In this document: piece after piece, positions 1 to 8,600 of the stretch
How positions within the stretch are numbered: position 1 is the stretch's first letter
Layout of the letters: every line of letters begins with the position of its first letter
DNA from: Moraxellaceae bacterium AER2_44_116
GTDB lineage: Bacteria; Pseudomonadota; Gammaproteobacteria; Pseudomonadales; Moraxellaceae
Length of the DNA: 64,000 bases
Direction of reading: 5' to 3'
NCBI GenBank assembly: GCA_006546595.1
Contig: VIAD01000005.1
Span: forward strand, 190,646-254,645
The notes under the pieces: generated by a model
The model's database searches: none
Told to the model about the DNA's origin: nothing
Seen by the model: the letters and a program-made list of their open reading frames with translations, nothing else
Program-made: the position numbers and the translations under genes

Positions 1-1
1 C

Positions 2-598
2 AACGGTTTGAATACTGGCTTAGATGCCGATATCGACACGCGTTTGTTGGGCGAGACGGATTTATTAGTCACCACGACAGGCAACATGAACGTCTGTGAC
101 GCAGCGATGTTGCGTGCCTTAAAAAATGGTGCTGTCGTCTGTAACATTGGTCACTTTGACACTGAAATTGACACCGCTTATATGCGCGCCAACTGGCATT
201 GGGATGAAGTGAAGCCACAAGTTCACAAAGTCTATCGCACCGCTAAAAACAGTGTCGTTAATCCTTCTGACAGCAACTACTTGTTATTGTTATCCGAAGG
301 TCGTTTGGTGAATTTGGGCAATGCAACTGGCCATCCATCTCGTATTATGGACGGTTCATTTGCTAACCAAGTGTTAGCGCAAATGTACTTGTACGAACAG
401 AAGTTTGCGAGTCATTCACCTGCGGTACAAGAACGGATGTTAAAAGTCGAAGTGCTACCTAAAAAACTCGATGAAGAAGTCGCCGCTGCGATGGTTGCGG
501 GTTTTGGTGGAGTGCTCACGCGCTTAACCAATAGCCAAGCGGAATACATTGGCGTGGCCGTGGATGGCCCTTATAAGCCAGAAAGCTATAAGTATTAA
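2..598 (+). CDS. ahcY: Adenosylhomocysteinase, C-terminal part (runs off the left edge)
   Basis: S-adenosylhomocysteine hydrolase reversibly splits S-adenosylhomocysteine into adenosine and homocysteine in the cytoplasm and so removes the product inhibitor of methyltransferases. The reading frame is open from base 2, so the N-terminal half, including most of the substrate-binding domain and the start of the NAD-binding fold, lies outside the window. What remains shows the family landmarks: a TTTGN stretch in the NAD fold, CNIGHFD, LLLLSEGRLVNLGNATGHPS, and the C-terminal tail that ends KPESYKY (most members end in a similar K-P-x-x-Y-x-Y), which reaches into the neighbouring subunit's NAD site. 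It is followed by metF in the same direction, a common methyl-cycle operon. Identification is firm; only the start is unseen. Confidence 0.97.
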   Translation, partial: NGLNTGLDADIDTRLLGETDLLVTTTGNMNVCDAAMLRALKNGAVVCNIGHFDTEIDTAYMRANWHWDEVKPQVHKVYRTAKNSVVNPSDSNYLLLLSEGRLVNLGNATGHPSRIMDGSFANQVLAQMYLYEQKFASHSPAVQERMLKVEVLPKKLDEEVAAAMVAGFGGVLTRLTNSQAEYIGVAVDGPYKPESYKY

Positions 599-605
599 TA
601 TGTAG

Positions 606-663
606 CCCTCTCTCTAAATGCATTTTCCCCCTCTCCCTCAGGGAGAGGGTTGGGGTGAGGGCG
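606..663. repeat. Hairpin repeat F1 between ahcY and metF
   Basis: The 90-base gap between ahcY and metF is largely filled by a purine/pyrimidine-rich inverted repeat. The core is CCCTCTCCC (629-637), loop TCA, GGGAGAGGG (641-649), a perfect 9-bp stem, with further CCCTC/GAGGG complementarity outside it. A closely similar core, in the opposite orientation, forms the centre of the composite element at 36656-36774. There is no U-run, so it is not a classical terminator. It may set the ahcY/metF ratio or stabilise the ahcY mRNA end; that role is inference. Confidence 0.75.
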
Positions 664-688
664 AATTTTGCTAGGATGACCGATTGTC

Positions 689-1528
689 ATGTCTCGAAAC
701 ATCCCCATTAGTTTTGAATTTTTTCCGCCGAAAACAGATGAAGGCGCGCAAAAAATCCTGCAAGTGCATAAACAGTTATGCACCTTAAATCCGTCATATT
801 TTTCCGTGACTTATGGTGCAGGTGGTTCAACTCGCGAGCGCACCTTATCGACAGTAGATAGCATTCAACAGGCATCAACCATTGCTGTTGCGCCTCATTT
901 GTCGTGTATTGGTGATAACAAAGCCGAAGTTTCCGCCCTATTACATCGTTATAAAAATCAAGGCATTAAGCACTTAGTGGCGTTGCGTGGCGATTTACCT
1001 TCTGGCCAAGTCGGTTTAGGTGAAATTCCTTATGCCCGTGATTTGGTGGAATTTGTTCGTCAGGAAACAGGCGATCATTTTCATATTGAAGTCGCGGCGT
1101 ATCCTGAAATGCATCCACAATCTGCCGACTATCAAGCCGATTTAACTAACTTTATTAATAAAGCCAAAGCAGGCGCAAATAGCGCGATTACGCAGTTCTT
1201 TTTTAATCCTAATGCTTATTTTTATTTTGTTGAACAAGTGCGTAAAACGGGTGTCAATATTCCAATTGTGCCAGGCATTATGCCCATTACTAACGCCAGT
1301 AATTTGATTCGTTTTGCCGATGGTTGTGGCGCTGACGTTCCCCGTTGGATTCGTAAACAGTTAGCAGCATATGGCGACGACAGTGCCAGTATTAAAGCAT
1401 TTGGTGAGGAAGTGATAGCGAAACTCTGCGAAACCTTGATTCAAGGTGGCGCACCGAGTTTGCATTTTTACACCATGAATATGGCACAACCGACCACACG
1501 TTTATGCAAGATGTTGGGTTTAGGTTGA
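689..1528 (+). CDS. metF: 5,10-methylenetetrahydrofolate reductase
   Basis: MetF reduces 5,10-methylene-THF to 5-methyl-THF using FAD and NAD(P)H, supplying the methyl group for methionine synthesis. The 279-residue length is usual for bacterial MetF. The N-terminal FEFFPPKT motif (about residues 9-16) with its catalytic Glu, the YGAGGSTRERT segment near 45-55, the LVALRGDLP segment and the late FYTMN motif are all present, covering the whole TIM barrel. The ATG at 689 has AGGA at 672-675, a rather long spacing. It sits 90 bases after ahcY on the same strand, linking homocysteine release to its remethylation. Confidence 0.97.
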   Translation: MSRNIPISFEFFPPKTDEGAQKILQVHKQLCTLNPSYFSVTYGAGGSTRERTLSTVDSIQQASTIAVAPHLSCIGDNKAEVSALLHRYKNQGIKHLVALRGDLPSGQVGLGEIPYARDLVEFVRQETGDHFHIEVAAYPEMHPQSADYQADLTNFINKAKAGANSAITQFFFNPNAYFYFVEQVRKTGVNIPIVPGIMPITNASNLIRFADGCGADVPRWIRKQLAAYGDDSASIKAFGEEVIAKLCETLIQGGAPSLHFYTMNMAQPTTRLCKMLGLG

Positions 1529-1537
1529 TGTTTGATT

Positions 1538-1560
1538 GGTGGGTGACAACCCACCCTACT
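1538..1560. repeat. Short hairpin downstream of metF
   Basis: GGTGGGT (1538-1544), loop GACA, ACCCACC (1549-1555), then CTACTTTTCGTTTTT. The stem is perfect over 7 bp and is followed by an interrupted T-rich tract, so it could act as a weak metF terminator. Its GTAGG(G/A)TGGG-type sequence resembles the ends of the larger inverted repeat at 3900-3988. It lies only 27 bases before the next gene. Confidence 0.5.
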
Positions 1561-1581
1561 TTTCGTTTTTAGGATTTTTCC

Positions 1582-1920
1582 ATGAGTGATTTACCGTCTT
1601 GTCCACAATGTAGTTCTGCATTCACCTATGAAGATGGTGATATGTATATTTGCCCCGAATGTAGCCATGAATGGTCAAAAAACTCAGCGTCTAATGCCGA
1701 AGAAACCAAAGTCATTCGTGATTCTAATGGCAATGAATTAAAAGATGGCGACACGGTAACGGTGATTAAAGACTTGAAGCTCAAAGGCTCTTCACTGGTG
1801 ATTAAAGTCGGTACAAAAGTTAAAAATATTCGTTTAGTTGAAGGCGACCATGACATTGATTGTAAAGTCGATGGCATTGGTGCAATGAAATTGAAGTCTG
1901 AGTTTGTGAAGAAGATTTAA
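1582..1920 (+). CDS. yjdM: Zinc-ribbon protein of the YjdM (PhnA) family
   Basis: A 112-residue soluble protein with an N-terminal zinc ribbon, Cys7-x2-Cys10 and Cys24-x2-Cys27, followed by a small beta-barrel-like domain beginning with the VIRDSNGNELKDGDTV stretch. This is the arrangement of YjdM, historically called alkylphosphonate utilisation operon protein PhnA. Despite the name, the family is generally not needed for phosphonate breakdown and its biochemical role is unsettled. The start has AGGA at 1571-1574 in good position. No phn genes are nearby, so a phosphonate role is not supported here. The length is typical and no residues appear missing. Confidence 0.9.
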   Translation: MSDLPSCPQCSSAFTYEDGDMYICPECSHEWSKNSASNAEETKVIRDSNGNELKDGDTVTVIKDLKLKGSSLVIKVGTKVKNIRLVEGDHDIDCKVDGIGAMKLKSEFVKKI

Positions 1921-1928
1921 CTCTGTTA

Positions 1929-2024
1929 GGACTTATGCGTTTATCGCTTATATATTCACATTTCACCGCTTTAGACAGCTTTATGAACACAAAACGCGCT
2001 AATCGTGGTGCGATGCATAAGTCC
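1929..2024. repeat. Modular inverted repeat, family A, copy A1
   Basis: A 96-base element with perfect 10-bp terminal inverted repeats, GGACTTATGC (1929-1938) and GCATAAGTCC (2015-2024). It aligns along its whole length with copy A2 at 17073-17169, including the internal TTATCGCTTA and CGCTAATCG blocks. Relative to the other copies, both ends carry the complementary change (C to T on the left, G to A on the right), so pairing is kept. The inner hairpin is degenerate in this copy. No flanking target duplication is visible. Confidence 0.85.
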
Positions 2025-2110
2025 AGAGATTTATCTTAAACGATACGCCTGTTATTTGCAGATTAGTTTCTGTACGATAATAGGCAACTCGCTCCTATTT
2101 GAGGTACGCC

Positions 2111-2731
2111 ATGAGTCCTCCCGCCAAAGATTATTTACACCATCACATGACAGAGCAAGCTTACCTAGACAGTGAGCCATACTCAGAGTGTCGTCATGAA
2201 TATATTGATGGTTATGTCTATGCGATGGCGGGAGCAACGGCTGCCCATAATCGTATTGCAGGCAATGTTTATAGACACATCGGCAATCATTTAGAAGGCA
2301 AACCTTGCCAGCCTTATATGTCTGATCTGCGTGTAAAAGTCGGTCGTCAATATTTTTATCCTGATGTTGTTGTTGATTGCAGTTCTTTGTCAGACCAAAG
2401 CACTTTCAGCGAAAGCCCGACGTTGATTATTGAAGTGCTATCGAAATCGACACGTCAAACCGATAAAACCAAAAAGCTGTTGAGCTATACCCAAATAGCC
2501 AGTTTAGAGGAATACGTCCTCATCGACTCGGAAATCGTTGAAGTTGAAGTTTTACGAAAACAGGCAGGTTGGCGACCTGAATGCTACTATTTGGGTGATG
2601 ATGTGACGTTTAATAGTATTGGACTCACGCTTAGTGTCGAAGCCATTTACGAGCGTGTGCAACATCAAGATGTGGCTGATTGGTTGGCGAAAAAAGCGCA
2701 AATGGCGGCTGATTTATCGGCTGAGGGATGA
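2111..2731 (+). CDS. Uma2 family (DUF820) PD-(D/E)XK nuclease-fold protein
   Basis: A 206-residue protein of the Uma2 family, a restriction-endonuclease-like fold abundant in cyanobacteria and some filamentous gammaproteobacteria. The ATG at 2111 is chosen over an in-frame TTG at 2099 because GAGG at 2101-2104 is correctly spaced for it. Visible landmarks are the R-H-E-Y-I-D-G segment near residue 30, Y-P-D-V-V-V with the putative metal-binding Asp85, L-I-I-E-V-L-S-K-S-T with Glu108, and a downstream K-K-L-L-x-Y segment. These fit the family's active-site pattern. The biological role is unknown; members often occur in many copies. The neighbouring gene is unrelated in sequence and runs the same way. 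Confidence 0.88.
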   Translation: MSPPAKDYLHHHMTEQAYLDSEPYSECRHEYIDGYVYAMAGATAAHNRIAGNVYRHIGNHLEGKPCQPYMSDLRVKVGRQYFYPDVVVDCSSLSDQSTFSESPTLIIEVLSKSTRQTDKTKKLLSYTQIASLEEYVLIDSEIVEVEVLRKQAGWRPECYYLGDDVTFNSIGLTLSVEAIYERVQHQDVADWLAKKAQMAADLSAEG

Positions 2732-2782
2732 ATTATCCCGCAATGTTTGCGAGCTACGATTACTCATTTAGGAATAAAAAAC

Positions 2783-3889
2783 ATGAGTGGACAAATGCTG
2801 TATCTATGGGATGCCACCGATCATGGCGTACCTAAAAACATGGATGAAGTCTTTAAAACCTTTAATGAATTAGTTGAAAAGCCCGAACGCCCCAGCAGCG
2901 CAATATTAGCTTTTGCTCAACGTATACAAGATTTAGCTCGTTTTCATCAGGTGTTTGACGAACCAACTAAACAGCTTTACCACAATCTTGTGGCGCAATT
3001 TAAACAACACCAATACGCCTTGCATAGCTTAGAGCTACCTTATGCCAACTATCTACCCTTACTCAAAGCATTAGGCAGTACAGCGGCGGCATTTAATTTA
3101 GTCATTTATGATGACCAATTAGGTGCAGCGTACCTTCCTTCAAAAAAAGCATTGCCCGATGATCGAGCCATTTACTGGTTAATGGAAGAGGATTATTTTG
3201 GCGATAAAGTTTTCAAAAATCTTAATGAATTTAAAGACTATGCACAGCCGTTAATGCACGAGTTAATGGCAAGATATGGCTTGAGTTACGAACTACTGAC
3301 CCCAACCAGCACGAAACCTATGTATATTAAAAAAACCACATACGGTATTCAATATATCTCCGTAGGTTACACACAAGATAAAGAGGGTGACTATGGCTTA
3401 AATGGATGTCTTTATATAGACATTCCTATGGTGGAAGATATTTATAATAGATTCGAATTTTTTAAAGAAAAGAACGCTAATAGTGTTGAAATGCTACTCC
3501 TAGATGATTTATATCCTCCCCCCCCATCTGAGTTTCTGAGAGAAGACGGTAGCAAACTGAAATTAAAAACCAAAGAAGATATCGCAACACGGCTTCAATG
3601 GATTGAAGATGGATTTTTAAAGGCTTTAGCTATTGCCGAAAATATAAAAGGTTTGGATAGGTTACTTAGTGGGGACTTTAATCCTCGTTTTAAAGAAAAA
3701 AGCCAAAATAGAGGCGTATACACCCCTCGTTGTTTAATTGTCGCTCGTTTAGCTAATAGCCCTCATTTTGAGGAGTTAGCTGTCAGTTTAGCTAAACCAC
3801 TGTGGCCTGGCGCTAATCGTGCCTCTCTGCCTATCGAATGGCCAAAACTGGTTAAATACTTACGAGAAGAAGTGAAGCCGTTGGTTTAA
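2783..3889 (+). CDS. Uncharacterised 368-aa protein
   Basis: I do not recognise this protein. It appears soluble, with no signal peptide or membrane segment, and starts at the ATG at 2783 behind AGGA at 2770-2773; an in-frame TTG lies at 2747. The first part is helical in character. The middle has a mixed beta region (IQYISVGYTQDKEGDYGLNG) followed by a proline run and charged helices. A run of eight C bases (3518-3525) encodes that proline run and is a possible slippage site. It follows the Uma2 gene by 51 bases and ends just before a long inverted repeat. Its base composition looks AT-richer than the housekeeping genes nearby. It may be an accessory or immunity-type gene, but nothing in the sequence proves that. 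Confidence 0.6.
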   Translation: MSGQMLYLWDATDHGVPKNMDEVFKTFNELVEKPERPSSAILAFAQRIQDLARFHQVFDEPTKQLYHNLVAQFKQHQYALHSLELPYANYLPLLKALGSTAAAFNLVIYDDQLGAAYLPSKKALPDDRAIYWLMEEDYFGDKVFKNLNEFKDYAQPLMHELMARYGLSYELLTPTSTKPMYIKKTTYGIQYISVGYTQDKEGDYGLNGCLYIDIPMVEDIYNRFEFFKEKNANSVEMLLLDDLYPPPPSEFLREDGSKLKLKTKEDIATRLQWIEDGFLKALAIAENIKGLDRLLSGDFNPRFKEKSQNRGVYTPRCLIVARLANSPHFEELAVSLAKPLWPGANRASLPIEWPKLVKYLREEVKPLV

Positions 3890-3899
3890 TGTAGCAAGC

Positions 3900-3988
3900 G
3901 TAGGATGGGTAGAGATACGAAACCAATCATAATCAATAGCTTATTGACACCCCGCAAATGATGGGTTTCCTCCGTCTACCCATCCTAC
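3900..3988. repeat. Long inverted repeat C at a convergent junction
   Basis: Perfect 14-bp ends, GTAGGATGGGTAGA (3900-3913) and TCTACCCATCCTAC (3975-3988), with further partial complementarity inward (GAAACC..ATCAT against ATGATGGGTTTC). The element fills most of the gap between the unknown gene and the convergent pgi gene and could fold into a long imperfect hairpin in transcripts from either side. It lacks a U-run. The end sequence is of a type found dispersed in several bacterial genomes (recollection). Confidence 0.8.
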
Positions 3989-4020
3989 CAAATGGCAAAA
4001 CTTACACCAAAAATCCCACC

Positions 4021-5649
4021 TCATCGACACCCCTTATACCGCCTAATCAACGCATTCGTCGAACTATCATGCGTCAAAACAGCATCGCTACTACTTGCCA
4101 CTTCGGCTGAGGTTTTCCGCGCTAACGCCTTGCCTAACTCCACGCCCCACTGATCAAAAGAATCAATATGCCAAATAACACCTTGTACAAACACACTATG
4201 CTCGTAAAGAGCAACTAATGCCCCCAACGCATGAGGATTTAAACATTGTGCTAGGATGGTATTACTGGGTCGATTGCCGTCAAATGTTCGATGCGGAACA
4301 AGATTCTCAGCAATTCCTTGATCGCGTACTTCCTGAGCATTGCGACCAAAAGCCAAGGCCTCACTTTGAGCAAATAAATTCGCCATTAACAGATCATGCT
4401 GCACACCTAAGCGATTAAACGATTGGCAAAAGCCAATAAAATCACAAGGCGTGAGCAGTGTCCCTTGATGCAATAATTGAAAAAATGAATGTTGGCTATT
4501 CGTGCCTGCTGCGCCCCAATAAATCGGACTGGTGGCATAATCAACGGCATTACCATCAACAGTGAAATGTTTACCGTTACTTTCCATCGCCAATTGTTGC
4601 AAATACGCAGGAAAAAGCGACAGATATTGTTCGTACGGTATAATAGCCAGTGTTTGTGCGCCGAGAAAATTGGTGTTCCAAATCTGTAATAATCCCAGCA
4701 CTACGGGTGCATTTTTGGCCAATGGCGCATGACGAAAATGGCTATCCATCGCGTGAAAACCCGCCAACATCGCGTGAAAATTTTCCGAACCTATGGCCAA
4801 CATCGTCGATAGGCCAATGGCAGAATCCATCGAATAACGGCCACCGACCCAATCCCACATACCAAACATATGGTCAATAGTTATACCAAAACGCTCAACC
4901 GCTACTTGGTTGGAAGAGACAGCCACAAAGTGATTTGCTAGCGCCTGCCCTGCTCCCAATTGCTTGACACACCAGTCGCGGGCGGCCATTGCATCAACCA
5001 GCGTTTCTTCGGTGGTAAAGGTCTTCGAGCAAATAATAAATAAAGTTTCATCTGGCTCAAGATCACGCACCGCTTCAACAAAATCCGTGCCATCCACATT
5101 CGAGACAAAACGAAAGACTAAGTCACGGCGACTATAATGACGCAGTGCTTCAAATGCCATTTCTGGCCCCAGATCAGAACCGCCAATGCCGATATTAATA
5201 ATGTTACGAATGGGTTTTCCCGTATAACCGAGCCAAGTACCACTACGAACCTTATTGCTAAATTCGGTCATACGGTCGAGGACAGCGTGTACCTCTGGCA
5301 CGATATCTCGTCCTGCCACCCAAATGCTCTCGCCTTTAGGAGCGCGCAGTGCGGTGTGTAAAACGGGGCGACCTTCGGTGGTATTAATCAACTCACCACG
5401 AAACATGGCTTCAATACGTTCTTGCAAGCCACACGCTTCGGCCAATTTCAGTAGCAGATCAAGCGTTTCGTCCGTGACGCGTTGTTTGGAATAATCAAGA
5501 TATAAACCTGCCGCTGACACCTGAAGACGTTCTCCACGTTCAGGGTCGTGGGCAAATAACTCACGCAAATGGTGCTGACCAATCTGCACCGCATGATGTT
5601 GTAAGTCGTGCCATTCGGTTTTTTGCGTCAGGGGAATAGTTGCACTCAT
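4021..5649 (-). CDS. pgi: Glucose-6-phosphate isomerase
   Basis: Pgi interconverts glucose-6-phosphate and fructose-6-phosphate in the cytoplasm. The 542 residues match the usual bacterial length. Recognisable blocks are IGIGGSDLGP near residue 155, the D-W-V-G-G-R-Y-S signature, and the second signature ending M-E-S-N-G-K near 355 with the catalytic Glu. The late Q-W-G-V-E-L-G-K segment near 505 carries the catalytic Lys. Its ATG overlaps the stop of the upstream glucan synthase gene by four bases (ATGA), so the two are probably translationally coupled. Pgi feeds glucose phosphate toward UDP-glucose, the donor used by that synthase, which gives the pairing metabolic sense. Confidence 0.97.
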   Translation of the reverse strand: MSATIPLTQKTEWHDLQHHAVQIGQHHLRELFAHDPERGERLQVSAAGLYLDYSKQRVTDETLDLLLKLAEACGLQERIEAMFRGELINTTEGRPVLHTALRAPKGESIWVAGRDIVPEVHAVLDRMTEFSNKVRSGTWLGYTGKPIRNIINIGIGGSDLGPEMAFEALRHYSRRDLVFRFVSNVDGTDFVEAVRDLEPDETLFIICSKTFTTEETLVDAMAARDWCVKQLGAGQALANHFVAVSSNQVAVERFGITIDHMFGMWDWVGGRYSMDSAIGLSTMLAIGSENFHAMLAGFHAMDSHFRHAPLAKNAPVVLGLLQIWNTNFLGAQTLAIIPYEQYLSLFPAYLQQLAMESNGKHFTVDGNAVDYATSPIYWGAAGTNSQHSFFQLLHQGTLLTPCDFIGFCQSFNRLGVQHDLLMANLFAQSEALAFGRNAQEVRDQGIAENLVPHRTFDGNRPSNTILAQCLNPHALGALVALYEHSVFVQGVIWHIDSFDQWGVELGKALARKTSAEVASSSDAVLTHDSSTNALIRRYKGCR

Positions 5650-8600
5650 ATACTGTCCTCACGCTGCCCGTCACTGGCAAGATAGAGCCGAAGGTCGATG
5701 TAATGTTCTTTCTGATCGTCTATGAGAGTGACCACATCGCCTGACTGTTGCACACCATCCAACAGCAGTATCGGCAATCGTTTTCTGTCATTTACGGCTA
5801 ACTGTTTGACGACGATGCGATAAAGGGTTTGCCCGTAACGATAATTTATCGCGCAGCTCGGCCAGTCTTTTGGCAAACAAGGTGTGATGGTGAGTTGATC
5901 CGCCTGTCGATTTAAGCCCAGTAAAGACTCGGTGATGAGTCGATAGAGCCATCCCGCCGAACCCGTATACCACGTCCAACCGCCGCGCCCTGTATGCGGA
6001 GCAACGGCATAAACATCGGCAGCCACCACATAAGGTTCAGCTTTGTAAATGGCGACACTTTGACTATCACGGCTATGGTAGAGTGGATTGATTAAGCCCA
6101 GTAACTCCCAAGCACGGGCATTATCACCGAGTTTGGCAAAAGCCATTGCAGCCCATATCGCCGCGTGGGTGTATTGGCCACCATTTTCACGCACACCCGC
6201 AACATAACCTTTGATATAGCCCGGATTCATTGCGGATTTATCAAAGGGTGGGTCAAGCAATTGCACTAATCCTGCTTCACGACGGACGAGGCGCGTATCT
6301 AAAGAGTCCATAGCCTGCCGTGACCGTTCGACATCACCGCCACCTGATAATACCGACCAAGATTGAGCAATCGAATCAATACTGCATTCAGGATTCACCG
6401 ACGAGCCTAGGGGTGTACCATCATCAAACCATGCCCGACGATACCAAGCACCATCCCACGCGTGTTCGGCAAGGTGTCGTTTTAGTTGTGCGGCTTGCTC
6501 TTGGCACTCTTTGGCAAAAGCTACATCGTGTTGACCTGTCGCAATATCAGCAAAAGCGTTGAGCACGTCGTAGAGGAAAAATCCTAACCAAACGCTCTCG
6601 CCTTTCCCTTCAATACCGACCAAATTCATGCCATCGTTCCAGTCGCCTGAACCCATTAGCGGCAAGCCATGTTCACCAAAACGCAAGCCATGACGGAGCG
6701 CACGGACACAATGCTGATAAAGACTCGCTCGTTCGCGTGAACAATGCGGAAGGTCGTAATAAGATTCTTCCTCTGCGTCTAATAATCGCCCTTCTAAAAA
6801 ATGCGTTTCTTCCGACAGAATGGCGACATCGCCAGTACAACTGACATAACGACAGGCGGCTAAAGGCAACCATAAATAATCATCCGAGCATCTAGTTCGC
6901 ACGCCTCGTCCCATCGGCGGATGCCACCAATGTTGCACATCACCTTCAGGATATTGACGAGACGCACAGAGTAATAACTGTGCTCGTAATAGTTGTGGCT
7001 CTAAATTCACTAAAGCCATCGCATCTTGCAATTGATCGCGGAAACCAAACGCGCCACCTGATTGATAAAAACCACTCCGCGCCCATAAACGGCAAGCCAA
7101 GGTTTGATAAACTAGCCAACCGTTAGTCAAGACATTAAGCTCAGGATTAGGCGTTTCAATGTGCAGCACATCTAAGGTATTACGCCAAAACTGCTGGACT
7201 TTTTGCAACGCGATTTCGGCTGATTTTGGTTCATTTAAGCGGTGTAACAAATCACGCGCGGTATCCATATCTCGTCCTGCGCCCAAACAAAAGACGATTT
7301 CTCGTTCTTGGCCATCAGCCAGTTCAAAAGGCACTTGGATCGCGGCACAAGGGTCAAGTCCAGCACCGACCCGCCCCGAAAGTTGAGCGCGTGACAAGGC
7401 ATCAGGGTTGGCAATACAACCGTTACGGCCAAGAAACTCCGTACGATCCGCCGTTACTGTGTGTGGCACATCGCCCACCGCCAAAAACGCGACACGGCCT
7501 TCAAACTCATTGTTATAGGCGTTGCTCGCCAACAATGCGCCGCTGTCGGACTCATATTCGGTAACAATGTGCATCGCCGATTTTGGTCGTAAATCACCTA
7601 GCACCCATTCGATGTAGTTCGTTGCCGATAACCGTCGAGTACGGCCTGAGCCATTACGAATTTTCAATACCGAAAACTTAACCGACTCTTTAATATCAAC
7701 GTAAACCCATAACTCCGAATGAATACCACCTGCTGTATGTTCAAAGACACTATAACCAAAACCATGACGGGTGCGATAAGGCATTGCGCCGCTACAGGGC
7801 AATGGCGTAGGCGACCAAAAATGGCCATTTTCTTCGTCGCGTAGGTACATGGCCTCACCACCCGAGGCACTGACGGCATCATCACTCCACGGCGTTAAGC
7901 GAAATTCATGGGCATTTTCACTCCATGTGTAGGCTTGACCACTCTCAGTGATCACCGTACCAAAATCGGCGTTAGCCAACACATTAACCCACGGCAAAGG
8001 TGTTCGTTGGGTTTGAGTACTGGTGATGATGTACTCACGGCCATCCGCTGAAAAACCACCTAAATTATTAGCAAGAATAAGGTTAGGCTCAGGCTGTGCG
8101 GAGTCTGCGGGTGGGTCGATACGATGTGAACGTGCGATCGTCAATCGTGGCACTTTTTTGATGGGAAAATCTTGCCGACGCAGTTGTTCTTCGAGTGTGC
8201 CGCCCGTATCGGTGATAATGGCACGCGCAACCGATTGCAGCAAAATACGATCTTCATGAGAAATCTGTTCTGCCGAACGAACAAAAATGCCCCCTGCACG
8301 GTCAATATGATGAATTTCTGAGCCTGTGGTAATCAACGCCAAAATCTGCTCTTGTAGTTGCTGTCTATAGCCTGCGTGATCTTCATTCCAAATCACTAAA
8401 TCAACCGTTAGGCCTTTTAATCGCCAATAGGCGTGACATTGAATCAATTGGTGCGCGAGGTCGATATGGCTGGTATCGGCAATTTTTAGCAACACAATCG
8501 GTAAATCACCCGAAATTGCATAACCCCACAACCCTGATTGCCCACGTCTATTTTGCCGTAACAGACTGGCATCGGCGCGTAGTGAGGCATTGGCGTACAG

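Noticed and set aside
3900..3988. Repeats A1 and C as the two ends of one composite transposon carrying the Uma2 and unknown genes
   Set aside because: Their sequences are unrelated to each other and no transposase gene lies between.
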